From the NCBI RefSeq assembly GCF_900110575.1, contig NZ_FOEF01000001.1:806001-870000 (forward strand): a stretch of DNA of 64,000 nt, read 5' to 3'. This document shows positions 54,071 to 62,570 of this stretch, in pieces (within the stretch, counting starts at the first letter, position 1; each line of letters begins with the position of its first letter). Made by a program: the position numbers and the translations under genes. The notes under the pieces are model-generated. The model made no database searches, was not told where the DNA came from, and saw nothing but the letters and a program-made list of their open reading frames with translations. The DNA is from Amycolatopsis saalfeldensis. Lineage in GTDB: Bacteria > Actinomycetota > Actinomycetes > Mycobacteriales > Pseudonocardiaceae.

Positions 54071-54812
54071 GCTGGGGTCTCGAAGCCGGAAATGCTGCGG
54101 CCCGCAAGGCAAGAGCCGGGGCCACAGGCATGGACCGGAAATCGCAGGCCGGAGCCACGGCCCGCAGACAGAAACCGGGACTGCCGAGCGACAGCGGGGC
54201 TAGCGGGCACGAGCCCGGCCACGCCAGGTCCGCGCGAGCTCGCGCGGACCGATCCAAGCCAGGGCGAACCGGAGCAGACCAACCGGAGCCAGCGCGCGTG
54301 AGCTGGGGTCTCGAAGCCAGACATTCCATGGCTCGCAAGGCAAGAGCCAGAGCCGCGGGCTGAAAGCGAGGACGGAGTGACCGCCCCCAGCCACGGCCCA
54401 CAGGCAAGAACCGAGGCCGCCGACCGACAGCGGGGCTAGCGGGCACAAGCCCCCGGCCACGCCAGGTCGACCCAGGCCGGCGTGAACCGAAACAGACCGA
54501 CCACGTCGGTGCGAACCGAAGCGGACCCGGCCCAGACCGGCACGAAACGAAACAGACCAACCCACGTCGGCACGAACCAAAGCAGGCCCGGCCCAGACCG
54601 GCACGAACCAGAGCAGACCGGCCCAGATCGGCGCCAACCAGAGCGGACCGAGTCCGGACCGGGCGAACTGGAGTGGGCCCGGTCAAGACGGGCGCGAACC
54701 AAAGCAGGCCGTCCAAGCCAGCGCGAACCCGAGCGGACCAATCCGGCCAGCACGAACCGAAGCGAACGAAGCGAGCCGAAGCAGGCCGGTCCAGGCCAGT
54801 GCGGGACCGGCC
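54068..54812. repeat. Non-coding repeat field: two ~230-bp modules plus ~30-bp degenerate tandem repeats
   Basis: A module beginning TGAGCTGGGGTCTCGAAGCC occurs at 54068 and again at 54299 (231 bp apart). A shared block GACAGCGGGGCTAGCGGGCA, followed by similar sequence, occurs at 54190 and 54426. From ~54478 to 54790 there are about ten degenerate 29-31-bp units with core GCACGAACCnnAGCnGrCC. A perfect 24-bp palindrome lies at 54227-54250. No frame on either strand looks like a real protein. It separates the small membrane gene from the two-component system. Confidence 0.75.
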
Positions 54813-54815
54813 GGA

Positions 54816-55472
54816 TCAGCCGATTCGGTAGCCGACTCCAGGGGTAGTCGTGATGGCGGAGGGGGTGCCGAGCTTGCGTCTCAGGCGGCCTATCGTCACG
54901 GTCACCGTGTTGGTGAAAGGATCCGCGTTCTCGTCCCAGACCTGTTCGAGCAGGGACTCGGTGCTCAGGAAGCCCGGGCTGGCGCGCAGCAGGGCCTCCA
55001 GCACGGCGAACTCCTTCACCGAGAGGGACAGCTGACGGCCGTCGCGGGTGGCGGTTCGGCGTAGGGGGTCCAGGTCGATTCCGGCTGTGTGGAGGATTCG
55101 GGGCCGCGCATGGGGTTTGCGGCGGGCCAGGGCGTGGATGCGCAGGATCAGCTCCGGGAAGTGAAACGGCTTGGGCAGGTAGTCGTCGGCGCCCAGAGTC
55201 AGTCCGCTGACCCGGTCGCCGGGGGCGCTCGCGGCGGTCAGCATCAAGACCATCGGCCGATCGGGCCGTTCGGTGATCATCCGGCACAGCGTGTCGCCGT
55301 GGAGGCCGGGCAGGTCCCGGTCCAGCACGACCACGTCGTGCGCGGTGAGTTCGAGCTTGGCGGCCGCGGCCAGCCCGTCTCCGGCGAGGTCGACGGCCAT
55401 GCCCTGATCACGCAGTCCTTCGGCGACGACCTCGGCCAGCGCCGGATCGTCCTCGACGACGAGGATTCTCAT
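54816..55472 (-). CDS. OmpR-family response regulator
   Basis: 218 residues. Receiver domain with acidic VVEDDPALAEV, phosphoacceptor Asp51 (VVVLDRDLPGL), Thr switch region VLMLTAASAPGD and Lys in DYLPKPFHFPELI. The C-terminal winged helix contains LSLSVKEFAVLEALLRASPG, and TNTVTVTIGRLRRKLG ending TTTPGVGYRIG. It pairs with the histidine kinase at 55469 (ATGA overlap, 4 bp) and probably controls membrane-protein genes nearby, including 56684. Confidence 0.95.
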   Translation of the reverse strand: MRILVVEDDPALAEVVAEGLRDQGMAVDLAGDGLAAAAKLELTAHDVVVLDRDLPGLHGDTLCRMITERPDRPMVLMLTAASAPGDRVSGLTLGADDYLPKPFHFPELILRIHALARRKPHARPRILHTAGIDLDPLRRTATRDGRQLSLSVKEFAVLEALLRASPGFLSTESLLEQVWDENADPFTNTVTVTIGRLRRKLGTPSAITTTPGVGYRIG

Positions 55473-56608
55473 GCCGGCACCAGCGCCTTCGCCGCCGGAA
55501 GCGTGATCGACACCCGCAGGCCGCCTTCGGGCCGCGCGTGCAGGGCCAGCCGCCCGCCGTGGGCCGCGGCGACGGCGGCCACAATGGACAGTCCGAGACC
55601 CGAGGAGCCGGTGCGCTCGCCGCCCAGCCGTTCGAACGGCTGGGCCAACCGGTCCACCTCCCGCTGGTCCAACACCCGCCCGCCGGTCTCGACCGTCAGC
55701 GCCGTCTCCTCACCGGCCGAGCCGGCCGAGCCGGTGATCTTGATCCAGCCGCCGTTCTCGTTGTGCGCCACGGCATTGTCGACGACGTTGTCCACCAGCC
55801 GCGCCAGCAACGCCGGGCTGCCCTCGGCCACCAGAGCCGACGGCACACCCACCGTCACGGTCAGCCCCTTCTCCCGCACGCCGGCGGACCGGTCGCGCAG
55901 CGCCGCGTCGACCAGGTCGCCGAGGTCGACCGGGGCGGAGTCTGCCAGCGCGCCGTGTTGTGCCCGGGCCAGCACGAGGAACCCGTCGAGCAGGTGATCG
56001 ACCCGGTCCACCTGGATTCGCAGCCGGTCCGCGAGCGCGACGGTCGAGCCGGCCGGATCGGGCTTGGCGACCGCGACGTCGAGCGTGGCCAGCATCGTCG
56101 CCAGCGGAGTGCGCAGCTCGTGCGAAGCGTTGGCGACGAACCGGCGCTGCGCGGTGAACGACGCCTCAAGCCGTTCGAGCAGCTCGTCGATGGTGTCGGC
56201 GAGGTCCTTCACCTCGTCGGCGGGCCCGACGACGGCCAGCCGACGGTCGAGGCTGTCGGCCGAGATGCGCCGGGTGGCACTGGTGATCAGCCGCAGGGGC
56301 CGCAGCACGCGCTTGGCCAGCGCCCGGCCCAGCAGCAGCGAAACGGCCGCCATCACGACCAGCGCGATCAGCGAACCGGCCAGCAGCTGACGGGACTGCT
56401 GCGTGTGCACCTCGTCCAGCTGGTCCGTCAGCTCCTGGATCCGTTGCGGCGCCGAGGCGAGGGGCGGCGGACCCCCGCCGGCAGTCACCCGGCCGCCGCC
56501 GGAGAGCAGGAACGTCAGCCCCAGCAACGCCGCGCCGGATAGGAGGAACCCGGCGGCGTACAAGACGGTGAACTTCGACCTCACGCTCCTGATCACACCC
56601 CCAAGCAT
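55469..56608 (-). CDS. HAMP-containing sensor histidine kinase
   Basis: 379 residues. Two membrane helices (residues ~12-38 and ~75-100) flank a short periplasmic sensor of about 40 residues containing a helical segment (RIQELTDQLDEVHTQQSRQL). HAMP linker LAKRVLRPLRLITSATRRIS. Dimerisation/phosphoacceptor box FVANASHELRTPLATMLATL with His. N box VDNVVDNAVAHNENGG, and G box GSSGLGLSIVAAVA. Complete kinase. It starts 76 bp from the divergent permease-like gene. Its small sensor suggests detection of membrane or envelope stress or of a peptide. Confidence 0.94.
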   Translation of the reverse strand: MLGGVIRSVRSKFTVLYAAGFLLSGAALLGLTFLLSGGGRVTAGGGPPPLASAPQRIQELTDQLDEVHTQQSRQLLAGSLIALVVMAAVSLLLGRALAKRVLRPLRLITSATRRISADSLDRRLAVVGPADEVKDLADTIDELLERLEASFTAQRRFVANASHELRTPLATMLATLDVAVAKPDPAGSTVALADRLRIQVDRVDHLLDGFLVLARAQHGALADSAPVDLGDLVDAALRDRSAGVREKGLTVTVGVPSALVAEGSPALLARLVDNVVDNAVAHNENGGWIKITGSAGSAGEETALTVETGGRVLDQREVDRLAQPFERLGGERTGSSGLGLSIVAAVAAAHGGRLALHARPEGGLRVSITLPAAKALVPA

Positions 56609-56683
56609 GCGCCGCCTGACCTAACAACGGCATAACAGCAGCGGTTCGGCCCGTGTTACGCGCCGCTCCGTAGAACCGTCCGC

Positions 56684-58156
56684 ATGTCGACCACCGAACT
56701 CCTGCGGCGGGAATGGACCACTTTCCGCCGACCGGCCCGCCTGATCGCACTGAGCCTCGCGGCCCTCGCCGTGATCGCGCTCGGCCTGGTGTCCGCTGCC
56801 CGCAACCAGTCGTCCTGCGCGGGCGACTGCCCGGCCGTGCCCATCGCCGGTGACGGCTCCTTCGTCGGCGACCGGTTCTGGTTCCGGCATCGGGACCTGG
56901 GCCCGGAAGGCAGCGTCACGGTCCGGCTGACCGCCCTGACCGGGACGATCACCTATCCGCCGCCGGACCACGACCGGATCGTGCCCGGCCTGGTGCCGTG
57001 GGCGAAGGCCGGGATCATCGTCAAGGACGGGGTGCGGCCGGGCTCGCGGTACGCGGCGCTCGCGATGACCGGCGCCCACGGCGTGCGCTTTCAGTACGAC
57101 TACCAGCACGACGTCGCCGGCAGCGCGGGCGGCGTTTCGCCGCGGTCCCCGCGGTGGCTGCGGCTGACCCGCTCGGGCGACACCATCACGGGCGCCGAGT
57201 CCGCCGACGGCAAGCAGTGGCAGACCGTCGCGACGGTGAAGCTCGACCGGCTGCCGGACACCGTGCAGGTCGGCCTCTTCGCCACGTCGCCCGGCGATCT
57301 CACGCTCAAGAGAACCGGGCTCGGCGGCGCGACCGAGCAAGTCCGGTTCACCCAGGCCGTCGGCGTTTTCGACCACGTCGTCGCCGACGGCGGCGGCGCC
57401 TGGACCAGCGAACCCGTCGGCGAGATGAACCAGACCGACTGGGAGAAGCACCACCACGCGTCGGGAGCCGTGGACGACAACGGTGTCGTCACGGTCAGCG
57501 GCACCGGTGACATCGGGCCGCTCAGCGAGGACAGCGTGCGCAGCGTCGAGAACACCTTGCCGGGCCTGGTGTTCGCGCTGATCATCGTGCTCGTCATCGC
57601 GGCCCGCTACGGCGCCCGCACGGCTCGCGAGACGACTGCTCGGCCGGTGCGCGCCGCGCGGGCCGGCGTCGTCGGCGCCGCCGCCTTCGTCACCGGACTG
57701 GTCGCCACCGGCGTTGTCATCCCGGCCGGCCTGGCGATCCTCAAGGGCAACGGCATCCTGGTGCAGCCGAGCCCGGTGCTGACCGACGTGCGGGTGATCG
57801 TCGGCGTCGCGGCAGTGCTGGCGGTCTGCGCTGTCCTCGCGTACGGGCTCGGCGTGTGGCTGCGGCGCGGCTGGGCGGCCGTCCTCATAGGACTGTCAGT
57901 GGTCGCCGTTCCCTTTGCCGTCACAGCGATCCCGCTCCTGCCCGACCCGGTCTCCGAGTGGCTGCTGCGGGTCACCCCGGCCGCCGGCTTCGCCGTCCAG
58001 CAGACGCTCGTGGAGTATCCGCAGGTGACCGCGCACTACGCGCCGTCGGCCGGGTACTTCCCACTCCCGGGCTGGGCCGGTCTCGCCGTGCTCTGCGGGT
58101 ACACGATCGTCGCCTTGCGATTGGCCCTCGGCGGGAAGCCGGCCGGCTGGCGGTAA
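56684..58156 (+). CDS. ABC-2 permease-like membrane protein with large extracytoplasmic insertion
   Basis: 490 residues. The N-terminal amphipathic stretch (ELLRREWTTFRRPARLIALS) and first helix match ABC-2-type permeases. A ~250-residue extracytoplasmic insertion follows (residues ~40-285), with beta-rich segments such as DGSFVGDRFWFRHRDLG, KAGIIVKDGVRPGSRYAALA and WLRLTRSGDTITGAESADG that resemble a DUF1349/concanavalin-like fold. The remaining ~200 residues carry five helices. It is divergent from the kinase. The ATP-binding gene normally next to such permeases is absent. Probably regulated by the two-component system. Substrate unknown. Confidence 0.75.
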   Translation: MSTTELLRREWTTFRRPARLIALSLAALAVIALGLVSAARNQSSCAGDCPAVPIAGDGSFVGDRFWFRHRDLGPEGSVTVRLTALTGTITYPPPDHDRIVPGLVPWAKAGIIVKDGVRPGSRYAALAMTGAHGVRFQYDYQHDVAGSAGGVSPRSPRWLRLTRSGDTITGAESADGKQWQTVATVKLDRLPDTVQVGLFATSPGDLTLKRTGLGGATEQVRFTQAVGVFDHVVADGGGAWTSEPVGEMNQTDWEKHHHASGAVDDNGVVTVSGTGDIGPLSEDSVRSVENTLPGLVFALIIVLVIAARYGARTARETTARPVRAARAGVVGAAAFVTGLVATGVVIPAGLAILKGNGILVQPSPVLTDVRVIVGVAAVLAVCAVLAYGLGVWLRRGWAAVLIGLSVVAVPFAVTAIPLLPDPVSEWLLRVTPAAGFAVQQTLVEYPQVTAHYAPSAGYFPLPGWAGLAVLCGYTIVALRLALGGKPAGWR

Positions 58157-58157
58157 C

Positions 58158-58970
58158 TCAAACCGAAACGCTGGCGGCCGCGAAGGCGTCGGCTGCGCTG
58201 AAGACCGTTTGGGCGTAGTCGACGGCCGGGTTGTAGAACAGGGCCGCGCGCCACCAGCCGGACGGGGTGCCCAGGTCGTCGCCGCCGGAGCAGAGGTAGC
58301 GGGCAGCGGTGAAGGCGGCGTCGTCGATGTTCTGGGGGTCGGGGCGCTTGCCGTCGCCGGTCGCGCGCTCCGCGTATTTCGACCAGGTGGACGGCAGGAA
58401 CTGCATGGGGCCGAGCTTGTGGTCGGCCTTCGGGTCGCCGTCGAGCTTGCCGTCGTCGGTGTCCGGGGGCGTCGGCGGGCCGATGATCGGACTGCCGACC
58501 ACGCCGTCGGGCCTGATCGCCACGGTGCCGAACGTCGCGTGGCCGATGCCCGCCAGAGTCGCCCACGAAAGGTGGCAGGTCGGCTTCTGCCGGCGCATCC
58601 ACATCTCCGCCCGGCCGTACGCGGCGAGCACCCGCGCCGGGACCTGCGTCTTCCCCGCGACGCGCGCGGCCCACGCGTCCAGCTCCGCCTGGTCCGACAC
58701 CGTCGGCCGGTCCGGCGGCGCCGCCAGGCCCGCGCGCGGCGCCTGCGCCCCCGGCTGCGGACGCTGCTCCTGGACCACGAACGTGGGCGACGGCGGCGCG
58801 GCGGCCGGCGCCTCGCCCGCCGGGTTGCGGACCCCGATCGTCACCACGAGCACCACCCCGGTGACCACCAGGCCCAGCGTGAACGCGATCCGGCTGACGT
58901 AACGACGGGGCGGGCCGGCGGGCGCGGGCGAGGCCGGCGCGTCCACGGTCGGCGGAGTGGTATCGGCCAC
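58158..58970 (-). CDS. Lytic-transglycosylase-like protein lacking the catalytic Glu
   Basis: 270 residues from GTG 58970. A Pro-rich cytosolic N-terminus, one membrane helix (IAFTLGLVVTGVVLVVTIGV), a Pro/Ala linker and an SLT-like domain (~130-255): CHLSWATLAGIGHATFGTVA, then KLGPMQFLPSTWSKYAER and AARYLCSGGDDLGTPSGWWR. The equivalent of catalytic Glu511 in the 47643-49910 protein is Thr146: GIGHATFGT replaces SIGRIESNHA. Otherwise the domain is well conserved (QFLPSTW, ARYLCSGG). It may bind but not cleave peptidoglycan. It is convergent with 56684 by only 2 bp. Confidence 0.85.
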   Translation of the reverse strand: MADTTPPTVDAPASPAPAGPPRRYVSRIAFTLGLVVTGVVLVVTIGVRNPAGEAPAAAPPSPTFVVQEQRPQPGAQAPRAGLAAPPDRPTVSDQAELDAWAARVAGKTQVPARVLAAYGRAEMWMRRQKPTCHLSWATLAGIGHATFGTVAIRPDGVVGSPIIGPPTPPDTDDGKLDGDPKADHKLGPMQFLPSTWSKYAERATGDGKRPDPQNIDDAAFTAARYLCSGGDDLGTPSGWWRAALFYNPAVDYAQTVFSAADAFAAASVSV

Positions 58971-59099
58971 CCGGACAGGTTACTGCCCCACCGCTAGCAG
59001 GACACTGGATCGGGCGAATGGCAAACGGACGGTTAACTCGTGCGCCATCCGGCGGACATCACACATTTTGTTACCGAGTCGCAGCTCGGCGCGCTGACC

Positions 59100-59201
59100 T
59101 GCGGTTACCCTAACCTTACCCAGCCTCAGCCGGGCCCTTGACGGACAAAACGGGCACTCCTCGACGTACACCCCCTGGACTTAAAGGCAAGGCTTACCTA
59201 A
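59100..59201. promoter_or_regulatory. Two IdeR/DmdR-like iron boxes upstream of efeUOB
   Basis: The 19-bp consensus for IdeR/DmdR1 is TTAGGTTAGGCTAACCTAA. At 59183-59201 the plus strand matches it at 14 of 19 positions (AAAGGCAAGGCTTACCTAA). At 59100-59118 the minus strand matches at 15 of 19 (TAAGGTTAGGGTAACCGCA). The proximal box ends 37 bp before the efeU start and could overlap its promoter; the distal one may serve either direction. Repression in high iron is inferred from the known consensus. Confidence 0.75.
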
Positions 59202-59238
59202 AACCATCAGGTCAGGGAATACTGAGGAGGACAACACC

Positions 59239-60081
59239 GTGGTGTTTTCGAGCGCGCTGATCGGGCTGCGCGAAGGCCTGGAGGCCGCACTCGTCGTCAG
59301 CATCTTGGTCGCCTTCCTGGTGAAGACCGACCGGCGGCAGGCGCTGCGTTACGTGTGGCCCGGCGTCGCCGCCGCGGTCGTGCTCTCGGTCGCCGTCGGC
59401 GCGATCCTCACCTACAGCACCGCGCAGCTGAGCTTCGAGCACCAGGAACTGCTCGGCGGCAGTCTCTCCATCGTGGCCGTCGGCTTCGTGACGGCGATGA
59501 TCTTCTGGATGCGCAAGGCTTCCCGGCACATCGCCGCCGAGCTGCGCGGCAAGATGGAGAACGCGCTGAACGTCGGCCCCGCGGCCGTGCTGCTGCTGTC
59601 GTTCCTCGCAGTCGGCCGGGAAGGCCTCGAGACCGCGGTGTTCTTCTACTCCGCCGTGCAGACCGCGCAGTCGGACACCATCCAGCCGCTGATCGGCTTC
59701 GTCGTCGGCATCGTGCTCGCCGTGGCGCTGGCCTACCTGCTCTACCGCGGCGCCGTCCGGTTCAACCTGGCGAAGTTCTTCACGGTCACCGGTGTGCTGC
59801 TGGTGTTCGTCGCCGCCGGCGTGCTCGGCTACGGCCTGCACGACCTGCAGGAGGCCGGTTTCCTCCCGGGCCTGACCACACTCGCCTTCGACGCCTCCAA
59901 CGTCCTGCCGGAGACCTCCTGGTACGGCGCGCTGCTCAAGGGCGTCCTCAACTACTCGCAGCAGACGACGGTGGTGCAGGCCGTCGCGTGGGTCGCCTAC
60001 GTCGTCATCGTGCTGCCGCTGTTCCTCAAGCCCACCAAGAAAACCGTCCCGGCGCCCGCCGCGGCCGCTGTCAAGGAGTGA
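59239..60081 (+). CDS. efeU: Ferrous/ferric iron permease EfeU (FTR1 family)
   Basis: 280 residues from GTG 59239, with GAGGAGG at 59224-59230. Seven membrane segments. The two iron-translocating REGLE motifs are visible: GLREGLEAALVVSILVAFL in helix 1 and VGREGLETAVFFYSAVQ in helix 4. The FxxxxxW segment MIFWMRKASRHIAAELRGKM also fits FTR1. It transports iron across the inner membrane using electrons supplied by EfeB. First gene of efeUOB, under the iron boxes. Confidence 0.96.
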   Translation: MVFSSALIGLREGLEAALVVSILVAFLVKTDRRQALRYVWPGVAAAVVLSVAVGAILTYSTAQLSFEHQELLGGSLSIVAVGFVTAMIFWMRKASRHIAAELRGKMENALNVGPAAVLLLSFLAVGREGLETAVFFYSAVQTAQSDTIQPLIGFVVGIVLAVALAYLLYRGAVRFNLAKFFTVTGVLLVFVAAGVLGYGLHDLQEAGFLPGLTTLAFDASNVLPETSWYGALLKGVLNYSQQTTVVQAVAWVAYVVIVLPLFLKPTKKTVPAPAAAAVKE

Positions 60082-60083
60082 CC

Positions 60084-61223
60084 GTGCCCCAGTCCCCCAA
60101 AACCCCGCTGGCCGTGCTGGCCGGAGTCGGTGCGCTCGTCGCGCTGTCCGCCTGCGACAGCACGGGCTCCACGACCGGTGCCGCGGGCGGGCCGATCAAG
60201 GTCGAGGCCTCCGACACCTCGTGCGCCGTCGCCACGAGCACGGCGAACGCGGGCAACCTGACGTTCGAGATCACCAACAAGGGCAGCAAGGTCACGGAGT
60301 TCTACCTCTACGCCGAGGGCGACCGGATCATGGGCGAGGTCGAGAACATCGCGCCGGGGCTGAACCGGCGGCTGATCGTCGAGGTCCCCGACGCCGGCAA
60401 GTACCAGACCGCGTGCAAGCCGGGCATGGTCGGCAACGGCATCCGCGGCGACTTCACCGTCACCGGCGGAGCGGCGAAGCAGAACGACGTGAACGCGCAG
60501 AAGTCCGAGGCCACGAAGAGCTACGCCACCTACATCGCCAACAACACGAGCGCGCTCGAGACCGAGACGGCGAAGTTCGTCGACACCGTGAAGGCCGGGA
60601 AGGTCGACGAGGCCAAGGCCCAGTACGCCACCACCCGCGCGTACTACGAGCGCATCGAGCCGGTCGCGGAGAAGTTCGGGGACCTCGACCCGCTGATCGA
60701 CGTCCGCGAGGCCGATCTGACGGCGGGCCAGCAGTTCACCGGCTTCCACCGGCTGGAGAAGGACCTGTGGGTCACCGGGCTCAAGCCCGACAGCGGCCAG
60801 GTCGCCGACAAGCTGCTCACCGACGTCAAGGACCTGGTCACCAAGACCAAGACGCTGCAGCTGACCGCGCTGGACCTCGCCAACGGCGCCAAGGGCCTGC
60901 TCGACGAGGTCGCCACCGGCAAGATCACCGGTGAGGAGGAGACCTTCTCGCACACCGACCTGTGGGACTTCCAGGCCAATGTGGACGGATCGAAGGGCGC
61001 GATCGCCGCGCTGCGGCCGATCCTGCAGGAGCGTGACCCTGCCCTGGTGTCCACTCTGGACAAGCAGTTCGCGAACGTGCAGGCGCTGCTGGACAAGACG
61101 CGCAGCGGCGACGGCTTCAAGTACTACAACCAGCTCTCGCCGGACGAGATCAAGGCGTTCGCCTCGGCGGTCGACGCGCTGAGCGAGCCGCTGAGCAAGG
61201 TCGCGGAGGTCGTGTCCAAGTGA
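60084..61223 (+). CDS. efeO: Iron uptake lipoprotein EfeO (cupredoxin + M75 imelysin-like)
   Basis: 379 residues from GTG 60084, 2 bp after efeU stops; AAGGAG lies 6 nt upstream. Lipobox LSAC with Cys24. Residues ~40-130 are a cupredoxin-like beta domain (KVEASDTSCAVATSTANAG; FEITNKGSKVTEFYLYAEGD), and ~150-379 an M75-type four-helix domain with the metal motif GFHRLEKDLW (HxxE) and DLWDFQANVDGSKGAIAALR. It binds and presents iron to EfeU. The stop overlaps the efeB start (GTGA), indicating coupling. Confidence 0.95.
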   Translation: MPQSPKTPLAVLAGVGALVALSACDSTGSTTGAAGGPIKVEASDTSCAVATSTANAGNLTFEITNKGSKVTEFYLYAEGDRIMGEVENIAPGLNRRLIVEVPDAGKYQTACKPGMVGNGIRGDFTVTGGAAKQNDVNAQKSEATKSYATYIANNTSALETETAKFVDTVKAGKVDEAKAQYATTRAYYERIEPVAEKFGDLDPLIDVREADLTAGQQFTGFHRLEKDLWVTGLKPDSGQVADKLLTDVKDLVTKTKTLQLTALDLANGAKGLLDEVATGKITGEEETFSHTDLWDFQANVDGSKGAIAALRPILQERDPALVSTLDKQFANVQALLDKTRSGDGFKYYNQLSPDEIKAFASAVDALSEPLSKVAEVVSK

Positions 61224-62479
61224 CGGAGGAGGGTGCCCGCGTCTCCCGCCGGAAGCTGTTCGGGCTGGCGGGAGCCGGGGTCGCGCTGGCCGGAGCGGGG
61301 GCGGCGGCCGGGGTGGGCTTCGACCGCCTCGGCGACGGCGCCACGGCGCAGGCTTCGACGTCCACTGTGGACTTCCACGGTGAGCACCAGGCCGGCATCG
61401 CCACCTCGACCCAGCAGAACCTGCACTTCGCGGCGCTGGACGTGACCACGACGGACGTCGCCGAGCTGCGGCAGCTGCTGCGCACGTGGACCGCCGCGGC
61501 GCGCCGGATGACCACGGGCCAGGAGGTCGTGCCGAACGGCGCCGTCGGCGGCGCGGCCGAGGCACCGCCCGGCGACACGGGCGAGGCGCTGGACCTGCCG
61601 GCTTCGGAGCTGACGCTGACGATCGGCTTCGGCCCCTCGCTGTTCGACGGCCGGTTCGGCCTGGCGGCGAAACGCCCGCCGCAGCTGGTGGACCTGCCCG
61701 CGTTCCCGAAGGACAAGCTCGACCCGACGCGCAGCGGTGGCGACCTGTGCATCCAGGCGTGCGCGAACGACCCGCAGGTCGCCGTGCACGCGGTGCGCAA
61801 CCTGGTGCGCCTCGGCTTCGGCGTCACGGAGGTGCGCTGGTCGCAGCTCGGGTTCGGGCGCAGCTCGTCGACTTCGCGGGCGCAGGCCACGCCGCGGAAC
61901 CTGTTCGGCTTCAAGGACGGCACGAACAACATCAAGTCCGAGGACACCGACATCCTGCGCGACCAGGTGTGGGCGCAGGCCGGCGACGGGCAGGCCTGGA
62001 TGGCCGGCGGCACCTACCTGGTGGCGCGCCGGATCCGGATGCACATCGAGACCTGGGACCGCGAGACGCTCGACGGCCAGGAGCAGATCATCGGGCGCAC
62101 CAAGGGTTCCGGCGCGGCGCTCGGGCAGGCGGGCGAGTTCGACACGGTCGACCTGAACGTCGGCGGCGCGGGCGGCGTCCCCCTGATCGCCGAAGACGCG
62201 CACATCCGGCTGGCCTCGCATGAAACGCTGAAGGGCGCCCGGATCCTCCGCCGTGGCTACAACTTCGTCGACGGCTCAGACGGCGTCGGCCATCTCGAGG
62301 CGGGCCTGTTCTTCCTGGCCTTCAACCGCGACACACGCACGCAGTACGTCCCCATGCAGCAGGCGTTGTCCGCGAAGGACGCGATGATGGAGTACGTGCA
62401 GCACACCGGTTCGGCCCACTTCGCCGTTCCGCCGGGCCTCACCCCGACGTCCGATTGGGGCGACGGCTTGTTCGCCTGA
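61220..62479 (+). CDS. efeB: Tat-exported DyP-type peroxidase EfeB
   Basis: 419 residues from GTG 61220. Tat signal SRRKLFGLAGAG (residues 9-20; the twin Arg of the RRxFL class). The mature protein has the DyP motifs: GFKDGTNNIK (GxxDG, distal Asp), WMAGGTYLVARRIRMHIETW (heme propionate contact), and the proximal His in IAEDAHIRLASHE. EfeB oxidises ferrous iron or deferrochelates heme, supplying ferric iron to EfeO/EfeU. It completes the coupled efeUOB operon, which is probably Fe-repressed. Confidence 0.96.
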   Translation: MTEEGARVSRRKLFGLAGAGVALAGAGAAAGVGFDRLGDGATAQASTSTVDFHGEHQAGIATSTQQNLHFAALDVTTTDVAELRQLLRTWTAAARRMTTGQEVVPNGAVGGAAEAPPGDTGEALDLPASELTLTIGFGPSLFDGRFGLAAKRPPQLVDLPAFPKDKLDPTRSGGDLCIQACANDPQVAVHAVRNLVRLGFGVTEVRWSQLGFGRSSSTSRAQATPRNLFGFKDGTNNIKSEDTDILRDQVWAQAGDGQAWMAGGTYLVARRIRMHIETWDRETLDGQEQIIGRTKGSGAALGQAGEFDTVDLNVGGAGGVPLIAEDAHIRLASHETLKGARILRRGYNFVDGSDGVGHLEAGLFFLAFNRDTRTQYVPMQQALSAKDAMMEYVQHTGSAHFAVPPGLTPTSDWGDGLFA

Positions 62480-62570
62480 ACCAGCGGACCGAACCCACCT
62501 CGTGAGACCGATTGCCCACGGAGCGCGCACAACTCCACGCTGACGTTCTCCGAGGCAAGGGAGTCCTGTC

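Noticed and set aside
54054..54716. Long minus-strand open frames in the repeat field, with ADLGRSALVRAGLGR-like text resembling pentapeptide repeats
   Set aside because: The repeat period is 29-31 bp and so shifts frame between units; there is no RBS or consistent start, and codon use looks random.
54478..54790. CRISPR-like array of ~30-bp units
   Set aside because: The units are all degenerate and contiguous; there are no invariant repeats separated by unique spacers, and no cas genes are nearby.
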